From Phycisphaerales bacterium (lineage in GTDB: Bacteria; Planctomycetota; Phycisphaerae; Phycisphaerales; UBA1924): a stretch of DNA of 10,323 bases. Where the stretch lies: NCBI GenBank assembly GCA_030680655.1, contig JAUXUZ010000485.1, forward strand, positions 1 to 10,323, in the 5' to 3' direction. This document shows, in pieces, positions 8,240 to 10,323 of this stretch. The notes beneath the pieces are model-generated. The model ran no database searches. It saw only the letters and a program-made list of their open reading frames with translations, and was not told where the DNA came from. Within the stretch, counting starts at the first letter, position 1. Every line of letters starts with the position of its first letter. A program made the position numbers and the translations under genes.

Positions 8240-9454
8240 TCAGTTGGCCTTGTCGCTGGTGGCGGGCTCGTCACCACCACCCATGCCCCCCCCACCGGCC
8301 GCTTCGCCGAGGAGCTTCTCGATCACGGCCTTCACTTTGTCGGCCCGCACACCCGCCGCGCGGACTTTGCCGCTGCGGTCGATGATGATCGTGGCGGGGA
8401 AGTACTCCACGCCGTAGGCGGCGGAGGTGGCGTTGACGCGGGCCGGGCCGGAGGTTGACCCCTTGGCGGCGGGTCGGGTCTCGACGGTGTCCTGCATGAT
8501 CGGCAGCGTGAGCTTCTTCGCCTTGGCGTACGCCTGCATCTTCGTCCACGCGTCGCCGATGCGGTTGTCGCAGACGCCCATGAACGCCACACCCTGCGTC
8601 GCGAACTCTTTCTCCACCGGCGCGAGCTTCTCGAACTCCTTCATCGAGACCGACAGCGAGGGTGAGACGAACGTCAGCACCGTGATGCTGCCGCTGGCGA
8701 GCTTGCCGCCGCCGGCGGGCGCGTTGCCGATCCACGACTCGGCGTGGAGGTCGGGGGCGCGCTTGCCCTCGATCTCGCGCAGGCCCAAGGGGCGGGTTGC
8801 GCCGCCGAGATAGACCTCCGGCCCGAACTCGCCCGAGCCGGCGCTGGCCGCTTTCGCCCCTGCGCTGCCGCCGCCGGGCGCCTGCTCGGCCAGGAGCACC
8901 TTGACGACATCCTCAACCTTGTCGGGCGTGAGCCCGGCAGCGCGGACGGTGCCGCTGCGGTCGATGGCGATGTACGTCGGCCAGAACTGCAGGCCGTAGG
9001 CCTTGGTCGATGCGCCTCCGGACTTGTCGAGCCCGACGGGGTAGTTGATCCCCTTGGACTTGACCATGTTGTCGGCCTTGTCCCAGCCGCTGTTGGAGTC
9101 GTGCACGCCGATGAAGACGAGCCCCTGGCCGCCGTACTTCTTCACCATCTCAACGTTGTGGGGGATCGACGCGACGCACGGCCCGCACCAGGTGGCCCAG
9201 AAGTCGACGACGATCACCTTCCCCTTGCTGCCGGCGATGGTCGTCTCCGCGCCGATCCACTTGTCGATCGAGAGCGCCGCGGCGGGCTTGCCCTCAAGGG
9301 CCTTGAGCGAGTCGTAGCGCTGGCCGTTGTTGAGGAAGTACCACTCGTCGGGGAAGGACTTGCCCCCCGCCTGAGCAAGGGCTGCGGAAGTCGTCAGCAA
9401 CCCCATCGCGACCGCCAGGGTGCTTGCCAGGAAACGCGTTGTGCCGATGCGCAT
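8240..9454 (-). CDS. Exported tandem thioredoxin-like (TlpA/AhpC-TSA type) protein with degenerate second domain
   Basis: 404 residues from the ATG at 9454, chosen over a GTG at 9460 because GAGGAG (9460-9465) sits 5 bases before the ATG and overlaps the GTG. A signal peptide (1-27, ending ALA) directs export. Domain 1 (about 60-192) has FWATWCGPC with the C90/C93 pair and the conserved cis-proline P159 in FWPT, so it should be redox active, as in TlpA/ResA-like proteins. A Gly/Ala linker (about 193-212) leads to domain 2 (about 225-385), which repeats the fold, including IDRSG-x-VRAAG (359-369, compare 164-174) and FPAT with P353, but carries LSVS where CGPC should be. The C-terminus is Gly-rich. 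It could reduce or chaperone envelope proteins, with domain 2 perhaps binding a partner. It heads the MoxR/VWA run. Confidence 0.93.
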   Translation of the reverse strand: MRIGTTRFLASTLAVAMGLLTTSAALAQAGGKSFPDEWYFLNNGQRYDSLKALEGKPAAALSIDKWIGAETTIAGSKGKVIVVDFWATWCGPCVASIPHNVEMVKKYGGQGLVFIGVHDSNSGWDKADNMVKSKGINYPVGLDKSGGASTKAYGLQFWPTYIAIDRSGTVRAAGLTPDKVEDVVKVLLAEQAPGGGSAGAKAASAGSGEFGPEVYLGGATRPLGLREIEGKRAPDLHAESWIGNAPAGGGKLASGSITVLTFVSPSLSVSMKEFEKLAPVEKEFATQGVAFMGVCDNRIGDAWTKMQAYAKAKKLTLPIMQDTVETRPAAKGSTSGPARVNATSAAYGVEYFPATIIIDRSGKVRAAGVRADKVKAVIEKLLGEAAGGGGMGGGDEPATSDKAN

Positions 9455-9459
9455 GAACA

Positions 9460-9465
9460 CTCCTC
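9460..9465 (-). promoter_or_regulatory. Ribosome binding site deciding the start of the thioredoxin-like gene
   Basis: GAGGAG on the minus strand, 5 bases before the ATG at 9454. It overlaps the GTG at 9460 and therefore argues against that GTG as start. Confidence 0.75.
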
Positions 9466-9498
9466 AATGCTTGCTCAGTGTGACCCGGTGAGGAATGG

Positions 9499-9504
9499 AG
9501 TGTA
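9499..9504 (-). promoter_or_regulatory. Possible -10 element for the thioredoxin/MoxR/VWA operon
   Basis: TACACT on the minus strand (4 of 6 matches to TATAAT) about 45 bases before the ATG at 9454, which would give a leader of roughly 35-40 bases. No good TTGACA-like box is seen 16-18 bases further upstream, so this is only the best candidate in the gap. Confidence 0.25.
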
Positions 9505-9636
9505 ACGGATCGGCTTGGTGTGTGTGGGTGGGAAGTTGGGGCCGTTCGCTGGGGAGTTGTTGAGGATCGGGGCCTTAAGGGGTGGTGGTTGGGCGGGTGT
9601 CGTGCCGGAGGGGAGGCGCGATCCAGTTTTTTGATA

Positions 9637-9687
9637 ACGTGGGGGCGGAGGCGCTCTCGGTAGCAAGGAGCACAGGTGCCCCCACGT
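9637..9687. repeat. Long-loop inverted repeat sharing an arm with the 9676-9697 hairpin
   Basis: ACGTGGGGGC at 9637-9646 is perfectly complementary to GCCCCCACGT at 9678-9687, a 10-bp stem with a 31-base loop. The right arm is the same sequence used by the 9676-9697 hairpin, so the two folds exclude each other. Confidence 0.55.
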
Positions 9688-9697
9688 GAGGGGGCAC
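9676..9697. repeat. Perfect 8-bp GC-rich hairpin
   Basis: GTGCCCCC (9676-9683) pairs with GGGGGCAC (9690-9697) around the 6-base loop ACGTGA. No run of T follows on either strand, so a classical intrinsic terminator is not supported; a transcript-end structure or a dispersed intergenic repeat is more likely. Confidence 0.6.
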
Positions 9698-9700
9698 AGG
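9678..9700 (-). repeat. Inverted repeat flanking the orphan gene, copy A
   Basis: Read on the minus strand, these 23 bases match the plus strand at 10301-10323 at 21 of 23 positions. The identical blocks are CCTGTGCC and TCACGTGGGGGC, separated by a 3-base block with 2 differences. The pair therefore lies in inverted orientation around the gene at 9796-10230. Confidence 0.6.
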
Positions 9701-9738
9701 CGGGGCCCCTTCCACTCCACCCCCGCCGGAGCAAGGCA

Positions 9739-9770
9739 CACTGAAGTCGGTCAAAGCACCGCCTTCAGTG
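9739..9770 (-). terminator. Hairpin just after the orphan gene, possible transcript end
   Basis: CACTGAAG (9739-9746) pairs with CTTCAGTG (9763-9770); after one mismatch, CGG (9748-9750) pairs with CCG (9759-9761), leaving an 8-base loop. It begins 26 bases past the orphan gene's stop. There is no T-tract on the minus strand, so it may protect a 3' end or assist factor-dependent termination rather than act as a classical intrinsic terminator. Confidence 0.4.
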
Positions 9771-9795
9771 GCACGCGCCCGTCTGGACTCCCCGA

Positions 9796-10230
9796 TCACG
9801 ACCGATTCTCTCGCTCCCATTCTCTCCAATACCGCTCCGCGGCACTCTCCAGTTCCTCCTGTGAGATGATGCGTCCTTCAACCAGCTGGATCACAACTTC
9901 TTCGTATTCGAGCGACAAGTGCCCCGACGCGCAGGCGATCTCGACAACGCGCGCAGGGCACGCTGCGCTCAAGATCTCAATGCCTTGCCCCGCTAATGCC
10001 TCGACCCCTTCCATGGGGACGCCCAGAAAGGGTGCGTACCTGAGAAGGGTGCAGCTACGAAGGTGCAGATTGAGTTGAACGGCGGCCGTGGGGAGCACCC
10101 TGCACAGGTACTCGATCCCGATCGTCATGAGAACATCGCCGGGCACCACTCCGCTGATGGCGTCGATCGTACCGTCGTGCAGCGTGTTCCACACAGCGAA
10201 CGGTTCACCCTTGCTCGTCATTGGTCGCAC
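9796..10230 (-). CDS. Orphan hypothetical protein of lower GC content
   Basis: 144 residues from the GTG at 10230, or 141 from the ATG at 10221; an in-frame TGA lies directly before the GTG, so it cannot start earlier. No strong ribosome site is seen for either (GGA stands about 5 bases before the GTG). No signal peptide or clear membrane segment is visible. Residues 12-42 (AVWNTLHDGTIDAISGVVPGD and on to IEYLC) look like a compact alpha/beta start, 48-70 are hydrophobic, and 120-144 are a charged helix rich in Glu, Arg and Trp. Sampled lines are about 53-65% GC against roughly 70% in the operon, with freer third positions. It stands apart from the operon by more than 300 bases. I do not recognise the family; a small soluble immunity-type or accessory protein is possible, but nothing here proves it. 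Confidence 0.65.
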   Translation of the reverse strand: MRPMTSKGEPFAVWNTLHDGTIDAISGVVPGDVLMTIGIEYLCRVLPTAAVQLNLHLRSCTLLRYAPFLGVPMEGVEALAGQGIEILSAACPARVVEIACASGHLSLEYEEVVIQLVEGRIISQEELESAAERYWREWERENRS

Positions 10231-10270
10231 TCATTCCAGTGTCGCGATGCGTTCGTTGCGCTGACGGACC

Positions 10271-10308
10271 GGCACTGCGCGACTGTAGTGAGTCGCGAGC
10301 CCTGTGCC
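10271..10308. repeat. Two-part hairpin upstream of the orphan gene
   Basis: CGCGACT (10278-10284) pairs with AGTCGCG (10291-10297) around a 6-base loop, and an outer arm GGCAC (10271-10275) pairs with GTGCC (10304-10308) across an asymmetric internal loop. It leads directly into copy B of the inverted repeat and lies 41-78 bases before the orphan start, where a promoter or leader would be expected. Confidence 0.45.
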
Positions 10309-10323
10309 GCATCACGTGGGGGC
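10301..10323 (+). repeat. Inverted repeat flanking the orphan gene, copy B (may continue past the window)
   Basis: Matches the minus strand of 9678-9700 at 21 of 23 bases. The window ends inside the match, so its true length and whether it completes a hairpin like copy A (next bases would be AC) cannot be seen. Confidence 0.55.

Larger units (their letters stand above)
9455..9795. other. Non-coding gap between the orphan gene and the operon
   Basis: About 341 bases with no credible gene. Frames that stay open here are Pro/Ser/Arg-rich, lack ribosome sites and cross the hairpins. Reading down the minus strand it holds a hairpin after the orphan gene (9739-9770), a strong GC hairpin and repeat copy (9676-9700), a third repeat arm (9637-9646), a pyrimidine-rich stretch, and then the candidate promoter and leader of the thioredoxin-like gene. 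Confidence 0.6.

Noticed and set aside
8744..9505. 253-residue plus-strand open frame
   Set aside because: Antisense to the thioredoxin-like gene, which has clear catalytic motifs and a strong ribosome site.
9676..9697. Classical intrinsic terminator
   Set aside because: The stem is strong but no run of T follows on either strand.
9294..9829. Overlapping minus-strand open frames of 84-146 residues in the gap before the thioredoxin-like gene
   Set aside because: Composition is Pro/Ser/Thr/Arg-rich, they cross hairpins and the likely promoter, and none has a ribosome site.
10231..10275. Short minus-strand frame ending in TGA right before the orphan GTG, as if an upstream gene ended there
   Set aside because: It is closed by a stop near 10314 and could encode only about 14 residues from a GTG; no evidence that it is translated.

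Overview
The window is GC-rich (about 70% by eye over most of its length) and nearly all of it is one run of minus-strand genes. Gene content fits a high-GC member of the Planctomycetota, perhaps the Phycisphaerae: a MoxR / DUF58 / tandem von Willebrand factor A (VWA) cluster followed by long, poorly conserved exported helical proteins. The taxonomic guess is inference from gene content and style; there is no rRNA or marker gene here to settle it.

Layout, in order of transcription (right to left). 10230-9796 is a small orphan gene of clearly lower GC, bounded on both sides by hairpins and by an imperfect inverted repeat. 9795-9455 is a 341-base non-coding stretch with two hairpins, one copy of that repeat, and a plausible leader and promoter for the next gene. 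Then come eight tightly packed genes: an exported two-domain thioredoxin-like protein (9454-8240), a MoxR-type AAA+ ATPase (8200-7154), a DUF58 protein (7103-6225), a secreted and membrane-anchored protein in a BatD-like position (6228-5401), a BatA-like VWA membrane protein (5404-4505), a BatB-like VWA membrane protein (4511-3516), a membrane-anchored helical protein in the place of a BatC/TPR protein (3519-2656), and a large exported helical protein that runs off the left edge (2617-1).

From the DUF58 gene to the helical gene the junctions overlap by 4-7 bases, so these five genes are very likely translated as one coupled unit; the other gaps are 38-50 bases. By analogy with Bat (Bacteroides aerotolerance) clusters, the MoxR ATPase is expected to act as a chaperone or remodeller on the metal-binding VWA proteins, with the membrane and periplasmic components forming an envelope complex. 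The leading thioredoxin-like protein suggests a link to envelope redox or stress, but that is inference.

No tRNA, rRNA, CRISPR array, transposase or phage gene was seen. The less ordinary points are the thioredoxin protein with a duplicated domain that has lost both catalytic cysteines, the divergent BatD-like protein, the uncharacterised exported proteins closing the operon, and the inverted repeat pair around the orphan gene.
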